Below are positions 1 through 5,338 of a stretch of 5,338 bases of DNA, in pieces (position 1 is the first letter of the stretch; each line of letters begins with the position of its first letter). The notes beneath the pieces are model-generated. The model did no database searches. It was not told where the DNA came from and worked only from the letters and a program-made list of their open reading frames with translations. This DNA is from an uncultured Desulfobacca sp. GTDB lineage: Bacteria > Desulfobacterota > Desulfobaccia > Desulfobaccales > Desulfobaccaceae. The position numbers were made by a program, and so were the translations under genes. Location: contig CALGOE010000042.1 of NCBI GenBank assembly GCA_937958145.1, forward strand, positions 1 to 5,338. The letters are read 5' to 3'.

Positions 1-633
1 GCCCGCCTCAACTGCTATCGGATCGATACCATGCGGGAGGAGATTGCCATCCTGGGCAAGCTCCTGGGCCGGGAGCAGCAGGCGGCGGCCTATCTGGCCG
101 ATTTTGAGGCCACTTTGGCCCTGACGACCCAACGTCTGCAGGGACTGGCGCAGCCGGTGCGGGTCTACGCCGAAGGCTACTCGGAACATTCCACCTCGTC
201 GCGGCTGGCCCCCAACCACGAACTCTTCGCCCTGGCCGGCATGGAGAATATCGCCGCCGACCTGCCGGTGCCCAACCCCCGGGTCACCCCGGAGTGGGTG
301 GTGGCCGCCAACCCGGCGGTGATCATCAAGGCGGCCACGGCCACCTATGTCAAAATGGGCTACGGGGCCAGCAACCTGGCGGCAGTCCAGAAGTTCCATG
401 CCGACCTGCTGCGGCGCCCGGCCTGGGAGCAGATCGAGGCCGTCCAGCAGGGCCGGGTGTATCTCCTGGCCAGCGAACTCAATTCCGGCCCCCGCCTGCC
501 CATCGGCCTGTTATACAAGGCCAAATGGTGCCACCCGGAGCGCTTCCGGGATATTGACCCGGCCGAGGTGCACCGCCGCTGGCTCCAGCGTTGGCATCAA
601 CAGGATCTGCGAGGCATCCATGTCTACCCCTGA
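1..633 (+). CDS. ABC transporter periplasmic substrate-binding protein (FecB/BtuF-like), 5'-truncated
   Basis: This is the C-terminal 210 residues of a periplasmic binding protein that captures a metal chelate, corrinoid or related ligand and delivers it to the inner-membrane permease. The frame is open from base 1, and the ATG at 31 lies inside the conserved inter-lobe helix (IAILGKLLGREQQAAAYL), so it is internal rather than the start. Proteins of this family usually have about 330-380 residues, so the signal peptide and N-terminal lobe lie upstream of the window. The C-terminal lobe is recognisable from YAEGYSEHSTSS (residues 56-67), LFALAGMENIAAD (75-87), a VVAANPAVIIK strand-turn, RPAWEQIEAVQQGRVYLL, and the terminal AKWCHPERFRDIDP segment. 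The family is clear from these motifs and from the permease and ATPase genes that follow. The ligand is not. The terminal segment resembles MolB-like and methanogen/Desulfobacterota homologues, which leaves iron, cobalamin or molybdate/tungstate open. The stop codon lies 14 nt inside the next gene. Confidence 0.88.
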   Translation, partial: ARLNCYRIDTMREEIAILGKLLGREQQAAAYLADFEATLALTTQRLQGLAQPVRVYAEGYSEHSTSSRLAPNHELFALAGMENIAADLPVPNPRVTPEWVVAANPAVIIKAATATYVKMGYGASNLAAVQKFHADLLRRPAWEQIEAVQQGRVYLLASELNSGPRLPIGLLYKAKWCHPERFRDIDPAEVHRRWLQRWHQQDLRGIHVYP

Positions 634-1690
634 GAAGGCGGCCACTGCGGTGGTCGGGCCCATGCACTACCGGGAGGTCTGGCGCGGCAAGATCAGCCGT
701 TACCTGCTGCTGCTGCTCCTGTTGCTGGTGGTGACCGTCCTGGCCGCCACCCTGGGAAGCGCCGATATCGGTCTCAAGGATATTGCCGACCTGCTGCTGG
801 GTCGTCTGGCGGGGCCCCGGGCCGCGGCCAAGGCCCATATCCTCTGGCAGATCCGCCTGCCCCGGGTAGCCTTCGGCCTCATCGGCGGCTTCGGGCTGGC
901 CATGGCCGGCACGGTCATGCAGGCGGTCCTGCGCAATGCTTTGGCCAGCTCCTATACCCTGGGGGTGTCCGCGGCCGCCGGCTTCGGCGCCGCCCTGGCC
1001 ATCGGCCTGGGCTGGGGGCTCTGGGGCGGCAAGTTCCTCATCATCGGCAATGCCTTTGTCTGCGGCCTCCTGAGCATGGCCCTGGTCTATGGCATCGCCA
1101 CCCTCAAAGGGGCCCGGGCCGGGACCCTGATTCTGGCCGGCATTGCCATCAGCTACCTGTTCAGCGCCCTCATCGCCCTGGTCAAATACCTGGTGCAGCA
1201 CGACGTCCTGGCCGGCATCGTTTTCTGGCTCCTGGGGGGGCTGCATCTGGCCACCTGGGACAACGTCCTGCTGCTCCTGCCCATCGTCCTGCTGCCGTCC
1301 CTGTGGCTCATCCTGAAATGCCCCTGGGACCTGAACGCCCTCAGCGCCGGCGACGAAGTGGCCACCAGCCTGGGGGTCCACCCCGAACGCACCCGCATCA
1401 CGGTCCTGGTCCTGGCGGCCCTCATCACCTCGGGCATTGTGGCCTTTGCCGGGGTCATCGGCTTTGTCTGTCTGGTGGGCCCCCACATGGCCCGGTTGAT
1501 TATCGGCAGCGATCACCGCTATCTGCTGCCCTACGCCGGCCTCACCGGCGCCCTGCTCCTGCTGGGGGCCGATACGGTGGGCCGCACCATCATCCAGCCC
1601 ACGGAGCTGCCGGTGGGCATCGTCACCGCCCTCCTGGGTGTGCCGTTTTTCCTCCATCTGCTCCTCCGGAGCCGGGGGTATTGGGAATGA
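620..1690 (+). CDS. FecCD/BtuC-family ABC transporter permease
   Basis: This 356-residue inner-membrane permease would act as a homodimer, since no second permease gene follows. It forms the translocation path for the ligand delivered by the upstream binding protein. Family landmarks are the first membrane helix with eight consecutive leucines (about residues 29-45), the IRLPRV motif (78-83), MQAVLRNALASSYTLG (100-115), the glycine-rich GIAISYLFSAL helix (174-184), FWLLGG (202-207), the coupling-helix region LSAGDEVATSLGV (241-253), GVIGFVCLVGPHMAR (278-292), and a GADTVGR...ELPVGIVTALLGVPFF C-terminal block (316-344). Length is typical. The ATG at 620 is preferred: GAGG at 611-614 sits 5 nt upstream, and a 14-nt overlap with the binding-protein gene suggests translational coupling. 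An in-frame ATG at 662 is an alternative but lacks a clear ribosome binding site. The usual RNPLA.P motif reads RNALASS here, a mild subfamily variation. Confidence 0.94.
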   Translation: MSTPEKAATAVVGPMHYREVWRGKISRYLLLLLLLLVVTVLAATLGSADIGLKDIADLLLGRLAGPRAAAKAHILWQIRLPRVAFGLIGGFGLAMAGTVMQAVLRNALASSYTLGVSAAAGFGAALAIGLGWGLWGGKFLIIGNAFVCGLLSMALVYGIATLKGARAGTLILAGIAISYLFSALIALVKYLVQHDVLAGIVFWLLGGLHLATWDNVLLLLPIVLLPSLWLILKCPWDLNALSAGDEVATSLGVHPERTRITVLVLAALITSGIVAFAGVIGFVCLVGPHMARLIIGSDHRYLLPYAGLTGALLLLGADTVGRTIIQPTELPVGIVTALLGVPFFLHLLLRSRGYWE

Positions 1691-2529
1691 TTCAGATAGA
1701 GCATCTCAGTTTTGCCTATGAACAGCGGCAGGTCCTGCAGGACATCAGTTTTGCCGTGCAGGAGGGGCAAATTCTCTCCCTCCTGGGGCCCAACGGCTCC
1801 GGCAAGACCACCCTCCTGCGGTGTTTCAATAAGATTCTTCGCCCCCAGCAGGGCCGCATCTGTCTCCAGGGCCAGCCCCTGGAGCAGATTCCCCTGCGGC
1901 ATCTGGCCAAGCTCATCGGCTACGTCCCGCAGCAGGAATCCGTCACCTTCCCGTTCTCCGTCTTTGAAACCGTGCTCATGGGCCGGCGCCCCCACGTGGG
2001 TTGGCGCCTGCAGCCCCACGATCTGGAGATGGTGGAGGAATGTCTCCGGGCCCTCCATCTGGAGCATCTCAGCCAACGGCGGGTCACGGAACTGAGCGGC
2101 GGCGAACGCCAGCGGGTGGCCCTGGCCCGGGCCCTGGCCCAGGAACCCCAGGTCCTCCTCCTGGATGAGCCCACCAGCAGCCTGGACCTGCGCCATCAAC
2201 TGGAAGTCATGGAAACCGTGGCCGCCCTGGTGAAAAGCCGGGGCCTGACCGCCGTCCTGGCCATGCACGACCTGAATCTGGCCGCCCGGTTTACCGATCA
2301 GATCGTCATGCTGCACCAGGGACAGCTCTTCTGCGCCGGCCAGCCGGCCGCCGTCCTGACCCGGGACAACATCCGCACGGTCTACGGCGTCGAAGCCGAC
2401 ATCCACCGCCGCAACGGCTACTTCTTTGTCCACCCCCTGCGCTGCGCCGGGGCGGCCCGGTGCGGGCAGCCCAGCCAGGTCTGCACCCCGAACCCTGAAC
2501 GCCGGAGCAAAATTGACAGCCTGGCTTGA
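1687..2529 (+). CDS. ABC transporter ATP-binding protein (FecE/BtuD-like)
   Basis: This 280-residue cytoplasmic ATPase would power the FecCD permease as a dimer. All nucleotide-binding motifs are intact: Walker A GPNGSGKT (34-41), Q-loop glutamine Q82 in YVPQQ, signature LSGGE (136-140), Walker B VLLLDE (156-161) with catalytic E161, D-loop SLD (165-167), and switch histidine H194 in AMHDLN. The segment LRHLAKLIGYVPQ and the C-terminal GVEADIHRRNGYFFVHP are typical of the iron-complex/cobalamin subfamily. The start codon overlaps the permease stop as ATGA. With no convincing Shine-Dalgarno (only a GGGGG run at 1674-1678), translation is probably coupled. Most relatives stop around residue 255. 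This protein carries a roughly 30-residue tail with three cysteines (C253, C259, C266) and many arginines and prolines, which does not look like a folded domain. The substrate follows that of the partner proteins and is undetermined. Confidence 0.95.
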   Translation: MIQIEHLSFAYEQRQVLQDISFAVQEGQILSLLGPNGSGKTTLLRCFNKILRPQQGRICLQGQPLEQIPLRHLAKLIGYVPQQESVTFPFSVFETVLMGRRPHVGWRLQPHDLEMVEECLRALHLEHLSQRRVTELSGGERQRVALARALAQEPQVLLLDEPTSSLDLRHQLEVMETVAALVKSRGLTAVLAMHDLNLAARFTDQIVMLHQGQLFCAGQPAAVLTRDNIRTVYGVEADIHRRNGYFFVHPLRCAGAARCGQPSQVCTPNPERRSKIDSLA

Positions 2530-2555
2530 CAATAACCTGGTCTTGCGTGTAAAAA
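2526..2555 (+). promoter_or_regulatory. Possible sigma70-type promoter overlapping the ATPase stop codon
   Basis: A perfect TTGACA hexamer lies at 2526-2531, overlapping the TGA stop of the ATPase gene. After an 18-bp spacer comes TAAAAA (2550-2555), a 4-of-6 match to TATAAT. A 17-bp spacer gives the poorer GTAAAA. Transcription would begin near 2562. It would either yield a short RNA ending at the terminator near 2660 or read through to the receptor gene. The -35 match is strong, the -10 only fair. The -10 also lies within the 5' arm of the long hairpin, so the two elements may not function together. Confidence 0.3.
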
Positions 2556-2612
2556 GAATATCCAGGGTAAGCATGAAGCTTGCCTCATGGATAACTTTTT
2601 CGGAAGACCAGG
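2536..2612 (+). other. 77-nt near-continuous hairpin (structured RNA or inverted repeat)
   Basis: It begins 7 nt after the ATPase stop. Paired segments from the outside in are CCTGGTCTT (2536-2544) with AAGACCAGG (2604-2612); two pairs, 2546-2547 with 2601-2602; AAAAAG (2551-2556) with CTTTTT (2595-2600); TATCCA (2559-2564) with TGGATA (2588-2593); and GGGTAAGC (2565-2572) with GCTTGCCT (2578-2585), the last including two G-U pairs. The loop is ATGAA (2573-2577). That gives about 31 base pairs, interrupted only by small bulges. It abuts the terminator hairpin with no spacer. I recognise no known RNA family: cobalamin-riboswitch conserved boxes are absent, and the ends do not fit integron attC consensus. 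It may be a stable 3' end of the transporter mRNA, part of a small RNA, or a small palindromic element. Confidence 0.6.
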
Positions 2613-2660
2613 CCACGAAGGCTGAAACCTCTCAGGTTTTTGGCATCGTGGTTTTTTTTT
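2613..2660 (+). terminator. Rho-independent terminator after the transporter operon
   Basis: The outer stem pairs CCACGA (2613-2618) with TCGTGG (2646-2651). The inner stem pairs AAACCT (2625-2630) with AGGTTT (2634-2639) around a CTC loop. Between them is a symmetric stretch of alternating pairs and mismatches. Nine consecutive T residues (2652-2660) follow the stem directly, the classic arrangement of an intrinsic terminator on the + strand. It most simply ends the binding protein-permease-ATPase transcript and insulates the receptor gene. Because it lies before the receptor, it could also act as an attenuator for read-through or for a transcript starting near 2562. Confidence 0.78.
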
Positions 2661-2691
2661 GGGGAAAAGAGGCAAGGTGTTGAAAAAAACA

Positions 2692-2730
2692 GGAGGGGTG
2701 GAACTCCGGCCAAGAAATCCACACCCCTCC
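2692..2730 (+). other. Hairpin in the receptor gene's upstream region
   Basis: GGAGGGGTG (2692-2700) is perfectly complementary to CACCCCTCC (2722-2730), separated by 21 nt. A two-base slip (GTGGA 2698-2702 with TCCAC 2718-2722) would extend the stem with an AC bulge. No T tract follows, so it is not a terminator. The 3' arm ends in CCTCC, which could also pair with the receptor's Shine-Dalgarno (GGAGG, 2807-2811). That would offer two alternative pairings, but the mutual exclusivity is inferred, not shown. Confidence 0.5.
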
Positions 2731-2750
2731 CGGTGGAGCGCGCCTCGCCA

Positions 2751-2796
2751 TGCTGAGACGGTCCTCTTTCTTTGTATCAGAGAAAGGGCCGAAGCA
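2751..2796 (+). other. Hairpin just upstream of the receptor ribosome binding site
   Basis: TGCT (2751-2754) pairs with AGCA (2793-2796). CGGTCC (2759-2764) pairs with GGGCCG (2786-2791), including one G-U pair. TTTCT (2767-2771) pairs with AGAAA (2781-2785), around a nine-base loop. It ends 9 nt before the Shine-Dalgarno. Its position suggests a 5' UTR element that shapes access to the receptor's start or protects the mRNA 5' end. No known riboswitch consensus was recognised. Confidence 0.45.
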
Positions 2797-2805
2797 CAAT
2801 TGTTC

Positions 2806-2811
2806 AGGAGG
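2806..2811 (+). promoter_or_regulatory. Ribosome binding site deciding the receptor start
   Basis: A perfect AGGAGG lies 8 nt before the ATG at 2820. It fixes this ATG as the start over an upstream in-frame TTG at 2772, which lies in a hairpin loop, lacks a ribosome binding site and would spoil the signal peptide. Confidence 0.9.
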
Positions 2812-2819
2812 ATGGGGGA

Positions 2820-5144
2820 ATGAATCGGCTTCGGCAAAATTTAGGGGGAATGTGTGTCTTCTTGCTGTCCTTGGGGGTCGGGGTCAGCCCGCTGGCGGCT
2901 GATACCAAAATGAATGTGGATAATCCGGGGGAGGTGGTGGTTGCCTCCGAGGCGACGCCACCGGCAGCCCCGGAAAAGGAAACGGTGGAAAAAATAGGGG
3001 ATATTTTTATCACGGCCACCAAGACGCCGCGCCATCCCGACGATATCCCGGCCAGCATCACCATTATCACCTCACAGGATATCCAGCGGCAGAACATCCA
3101 GACTGCGGATCAGGCCCTGCGGCAGGTGCCCGGGACCTTCGTCCGGCGGGGCAAAGGCTGGGCTGATACCTTGGCCAGCGTCAATCTGCGGGGGTTTCCC
3201 GGGGCCAACCAGAGCCGCACCCTGGTATTATTGGACGGGCAAGATGTGAGCACCAATTATACCAATCAGTTCAGTTGGACGGCCATGTTGCCCGAGGACA
3301 TTGAACGCATCGAAGTGGTGCGGGGGCCGTTTTCCGCCCTGTACGGCGGCAACGCCATGGGCGGGGTCATCAATGTCATCACCAAGACGCCGGAAAAACT
3401 CGAAATGACCGGCAACTTCGGCTATGGCACCTATGATTCCCTGACCTACTATCTCGGTGCCGGCGATAAGCTGTGGGATCAGCTCAGTTTTAAGGCCAGC
3501 TACCAATACCGCCGGACTTTGGGCTATCCCTCCAATTTGGTCACCCGCACGGCCACCGCCGGGGCTGCTGCGATCCAGGCGGTGGGCTGGCAGCCCACCA
3601 ATACCACCACGGGCACCCAAACCTACGTCATCGGTGATACGGGCAGCAACACTTATGACACCCACTCCTTTGGGGGCAAACTGCGTTGGACCCCGGCGGC
3701 GGGTCACAAGGTGGATTTTAATGTTTTGCTGGCCTGGAATGAATACGGCTATGGCGTCTGGAGCACCTATCTCCGGGACGTCGCCACCGGTTTGCCGGTC
3801 TATAGCGGCACCATTGGCCTGGCCGGAACGGGCTTGCGTTTCAGCACCTTGCGTGAAGGCACTTTTCTCTCCGGCGAAGGGCGGGAGCACACCGCCATCT
3901 ACAGTCTGATCACGGAGCATCGGCTCACGGATCAATTGCTGCTGAAATTCCGGGCCGGCCTCACCAATCAACCCCACAACTGGTACACCACGCCCAGCTC
4001 CACCAACGCCGCCACCACCTTTAAAGGCGGCCCCGGGTCCATCAGCAACAGCCCCAGCAAGGCCTGGAGCTTTGAATTGCAGGGGGAATATCTCTGGGGC
4101 AGCAAGCAGATCATCACGGCCGGGCTGGTCTACAAGACTGGCGCGGCCTGGTCCAAGGAATATAACCTGCCCAACTGGCGGGATCCCGATGCCAAGGGAG
4201 CTTTGATCCGCTTCTCCCAGGGCCGGGACCGGACCCTGGCCTTCTATCTCCAGGATGAGATCGCCTGGCACCCCCAATTCAGCACCGTCATCGGTGGCCG
4301 CTTCGACTGGTGGGAGACCTACGGCGGCGTCTACCAGGCGGCTGCGGCTGATCCCATCACCTATCAGCCGGCCCGCAGTCAGTCGTATTTCAGTCCCAAG
4401 ATCGCCTTCCTGTATCGTCCTTACGACTGGATGTCCTGGCGGACCTCCGTGGGCGCCGCTTTCCGGCCCCCCAATATCTATGAGCTCTACCGCACCTGGC
4501 GGTCCTCCACGGGTACCCTCTATCAGGGGAATCCCAACCTGAACCCGGAGACTACCCTGTCCTGGGAAGTGGGCACCACCTTGAAGCCCTTCACCGGCAC
4601 CGTCTTCACCGCCACCTTCTTCGATAATTACGTGGACGACCTGATTTACCGGGTGCCGGATCCCAAAGACCCCACTGGGCGCGACCAGATTTTTAACAAT
4701 GCTGCCAAGGCCCGGATCATGGGGGTGGAGATGGAGCTGAATCAGAAGGTCAATTCCTGGCTGGAGGTCTTCGGCAATATGACCCTGGTGGACCCCCGCA
4801 TTAAGAAAAACCCCAATAACCCCTTCTCCGAGGGCAAGAATATCACCATGAGCCCCCGGCAGCAGTTTAATTTCGGCCTCAATGCCAATTATTGGATTTT
4901 TAACGGTAATCTCACCGGGCGCTACGTCAGCAAACTCTATAATCGCGACAACAACTGGGATACCCGGCGGGGCGTCTACGGCGGCTACGATCCCTTCTTT
5001 ACCATGGACATGAAGATTACCGCCAAGCCGGTGAAATACCTGACCCTGGCCTTTGCAGTGGATAATATGCTCAATCGGGAATACTTCTACTATTACCTGA
5101 CGCCGGGCCGGACCTTCTGGTTTGAAGCCACGGCGAGATATTAG
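2820..5144 (+). CDS. TonB-dependent outer-membrane receptor
   Basis: This 774-residue outer-membrane receptor binds a scarce ligand and imports it using energy passed by TonB-ExbB-ExbD from the inner membrane. The N-terminus has a signal peptide (basic MNRLRQ, then a hydrophobic core to about residue 27, cleavage near LAA-D). A short acidic, proline-containing linker follows (about 28-58), then a TonB-box-like segment DIFITATK (61-68). There is no room for an N-terminal signalling domain, so control through an anti-sigma partner is unlikely. The plug domain spans about 70-190, with LRQVPG (100-105), LRGF (123-126), TLVLLDG (134-140) and the diagnostic LPEDIERIEVVRGPFSALYGGNAMGGVINVITK stretch (157-189, given as landmarks L157 to K189). 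The remainder is the beta-barrel, with FRPPNIYELY (548-557), NPNLNPET (571-578) and a C-terminal strand ending FWFEATARY (766-774). Length is normal and the frame intact. The upstream transporter genes imply a shared ligand (siderophore, corrinoid or similar), which the sequence does not settle. Confidence 0.95.
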   Translation: MNRLRQNLGGMCVFLLSLGVGVSPLAADTKMNVDNPGEVVVASEATPPAAPEKETVEKIGDIFITATKTPRHPDDIPASITIITSQDIQRQNIQTADQALRQVPGTFVRRGKGWADTLASVNLRGFPGANQSRTLVLLDGQDVSTNYTNQFSWTAMLPEDIERIEVVRGPFSALYGGNAMGGVINVITKTPEKLEMTGNFGYGTYDSLTYYLGAGDKLWDQLSFKASYQYRRTLGYPSNLVTRTATAGAAAIQAVGWQPTNTTTGTQTYVIGDTGSNTYDTHSFGGKLRWTPAAGHKVDFNVLLAWNEYGYGVWSTYLRDVATGLPVYSGTIGLAGTGLRFSTLREGTFLSGEGREHTAIYSLITEHRLTDQLLLKFRAGLTNQPHNWYTTPSSTNAATTFKGGPGSISNSPSKAWSFELQGEYLWGSKQIITAGLVYKTGAAWSKEYNLPNWRDPDAKGALIRFSQGRDRTLAFYLQDEIAWHPQFSTVIGGRFDWWETYGGVYQAAAADPITYQPARSQSYFSPKIAFLYRPYDWMSWRTSVGAAFRPPNIYELYRTWRSSTGTLYQGNPNLNPETTLSWEVGTTLKPFTGTVFTATFFDNYVDDLIYRVPDPKDPTGRDQIFNNAAKARIMGVEMELNQKVNSWLEVFGNMTLVDPRIKKNPNNPFSEGKNITMSPRQQFNFGLNANYWIFNGNLTGRYVSKLYNRDNNWDTRRGVYGGYDPFFTMDMKITAKPVKYLTLAFAVDNMLNREYFYYYLTPGRTFWFEATARY

Positions 5145-5157
5145 GATGTATTCATCC
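5144..5157 (+). other. Small hairpin at the receptor stop codon
   Basis: GGATG (5144-5148) pairs with CATCC (5153-5157) around TATT, starting on the last base of the stop codon. The stem has only five pairs and no T tract, so it is not a convincing terminator by itself. A related TCATCCG (5152-5158) is inverted as CGGATGA at 5272-5278, bracketing the intergenic palindrome. Confidence 0.3.
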
Positions 5158-5214
5158 GAACACTGCCAGGTAGCTTAGCACAGCAATACCGATGAAACAA
5201 AAATAAGTGCCCAG

Positions 5215-5243
5215 GTAGGGGCGGGTCTGAGACCTGCCCCTAC
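5215..5243. repeat. 29-nt palindromic repeat-like element (GTAGGGGC...GCCCCTAC)
   Basis: The arms GTAGGGGCGGGTCT and GACCTGCCCCTAC form 13 pairs in RNA, including one G-U pair (5223 with 5235), plus a closing T-A pair around a central G. No tight T tract follows on the + strand; the nearest is TTTT at 5258-5261. On the - strand a T-rich stretch (complement of 5196-5205) begins about 10 nt past the stem. From memory, GTAGGGGC-ended palindromes occur as dispersed intergenic repeats in many environmental bacterial genomes, so this is probably a repeat copy that may double as a weak terminator after the receptor gene. Confidence 0.6.
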
Positions 5244-5286
5244 AGGGTATCTGCATATTTTCAGGACATTCCGGATGAGGACTAAG

Positions 5287-5338
5287 ATGCTGGCGGCCAT
5301 ATCCTGGCTGCCGCGGGCGACAGTGCAGTTGGTCTGGA
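5287..5338 (+). CDS. Possible start of an unidentified gene, 3'-truncated by the window
   Basis: An ATG at 5287 opens a frame that stays open to the window end for 17 codons (MLAAISWLPRATVQLVW). GAGG at 5277-5280 sits 6 nt upstream, a plausible ribosome binding site. The encoded stretch is hydrophobic with one arginine, compatible with a signal or membrane segment, but too short to assign a family. It could belong to the receptor's transcription unit or be chance. No function is proposed. Confidence 0.35.
   Translation, partial: MLAAISWLPRATVQLVW

Noticed and set aside
704..730. CTG-repeat tract as a phase-variable microsatellite
   Set aside because: Only four perfect CTG units encoding part of a leucine-rich membrane helix. 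Trinucleotide changes would not shift the frame, and composition explains it.
479..1657. Long reverse-strand open frame of 392 codons opposite the binding protein and permease
   Set aside because: The translation is rich in G, Q, D and H with no recognisable domain, and the + strand here encodes well-conserved proteins. It is a shadow of GC-rich codon usage.
1303..1686. N-terminal extension of the ATPase frame upstream of 1687
   Set aside because: The extra residues are a proline/histidine/glycine-rich out-of-frame reading of the permease gene. The ATPase family starts at MIQIEHLSF.
2119..2163. Self-complementary GCCCTGGCC-type repeats in the ATPase gene
   Set aside because: These are a consequence of Ala/Leu/Arg/Pro codons in the conserved region after the signature motif. 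No non-coding role is indicated.
2536..2612. Integron attC site
   Set aside because: The imperfect palindrome is suggestive, but the GTTRRRY and RYYYAAC core sites are not at its ends and there is no integrase or cassette context.
2642..2657. Sigma54 promoter (TGGCA...TT)
   Set aside because: The -12 GC is missing, and the bases are fully explained by the terminator stem and T tract.
2772..2800. Promoter TTGTAT-17-CACAAT just before the receptor
   Set aside because: Both hexamers match poorly, and the transcript would start within the Shine-Dalgarno sequence.
2772..2819. Upstream TTG start for the receptor
   Set aside because: It has no ribosome binding site, lies in a hairpin loop, and would place 16 polar residues before a good signal peptide. 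The ATG at 2820 has a perfect AGGAGG.
2530..2819. Cobalamin or Moco riboswitch before the receptor gene
   Set aside because: I looked for the conserved cobalamin boxes and a Moco-type core and found neither. The structured elements present do not match a family I know.
3228..4277. Reverse-strand open frame of 349 codons opposite the receptor gene
   Set aside because: Low-complexity G/A/P-rich translation without motifs, antisense to a clear TonB-dependent receptor.

Overview
The window carries most of an iron-complex/cobalamin-class (FecBCD/BtuFCD-like) uptake locus from a GC-rich, double-membraned bacterium. The outer membrane is inferred from the TonB-dependent receptor. The protein style (a FecCD permease with an 'ASSYTLGVSAAAGFGAALAI' type core, and a binding protein ending in 'AKW.HPE.F.DIDP') resembles transporters of Desulfobacterota and other anaerobes. 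That taxonomic guess is from memory and weak.

Layout, all on the + strand: (1) 1-633, the C-terminal part of a periplasmic substrate-binding protein, cut by the window's left edge. (2) 620-1690, a FecCD/BtuC-family permease overlapping the binding protein by 14 nt. (3) 1687-2529, the ABC ATPase, overlapping the permease by 4 nt (ATGA). (4) 2530-2819, a 290-nt intergenic region dense in secondary structure: a 77-nt near-continuous hairpin, immediately followed by a terminator hairpin with nine T residues, then two more hairpins and a strong Shine-Dalgarno. A TTGACA hexamer overlaps the ATPase stop codon. (5) 2820-5144, a 774-residue TonB-dependent outer-membrane receptor with signal peptide, TonB box, plug and barrel. 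(6) 5145-5286, a non-coding stretch with a 29-nt near-perfect palindrome. (7) 5287 to the end, a possible start of another gene.

Together these form a complete import route. The receptor would take a metal chelate or corrinoid across the outer membrane using TonB energy. The binding protein would hand it to a permease homodimer driven by two ATPase copies. The substrate cannot be fixed from sequence alone: ferric siderophore, cobalamin, heme, or an oxyanion (MolB-like) are all open. No TonB/ExbB/ExbD genes are recognisable in the window.

The protein genes are ordinary for their families. The part most worth a second look is the 2526-2660 block, which could be an elaborate 3' end of the transporter mRNA, a small RNA gene with its own promoter and terminator, or an attenuator-like leader of the receptor gene.
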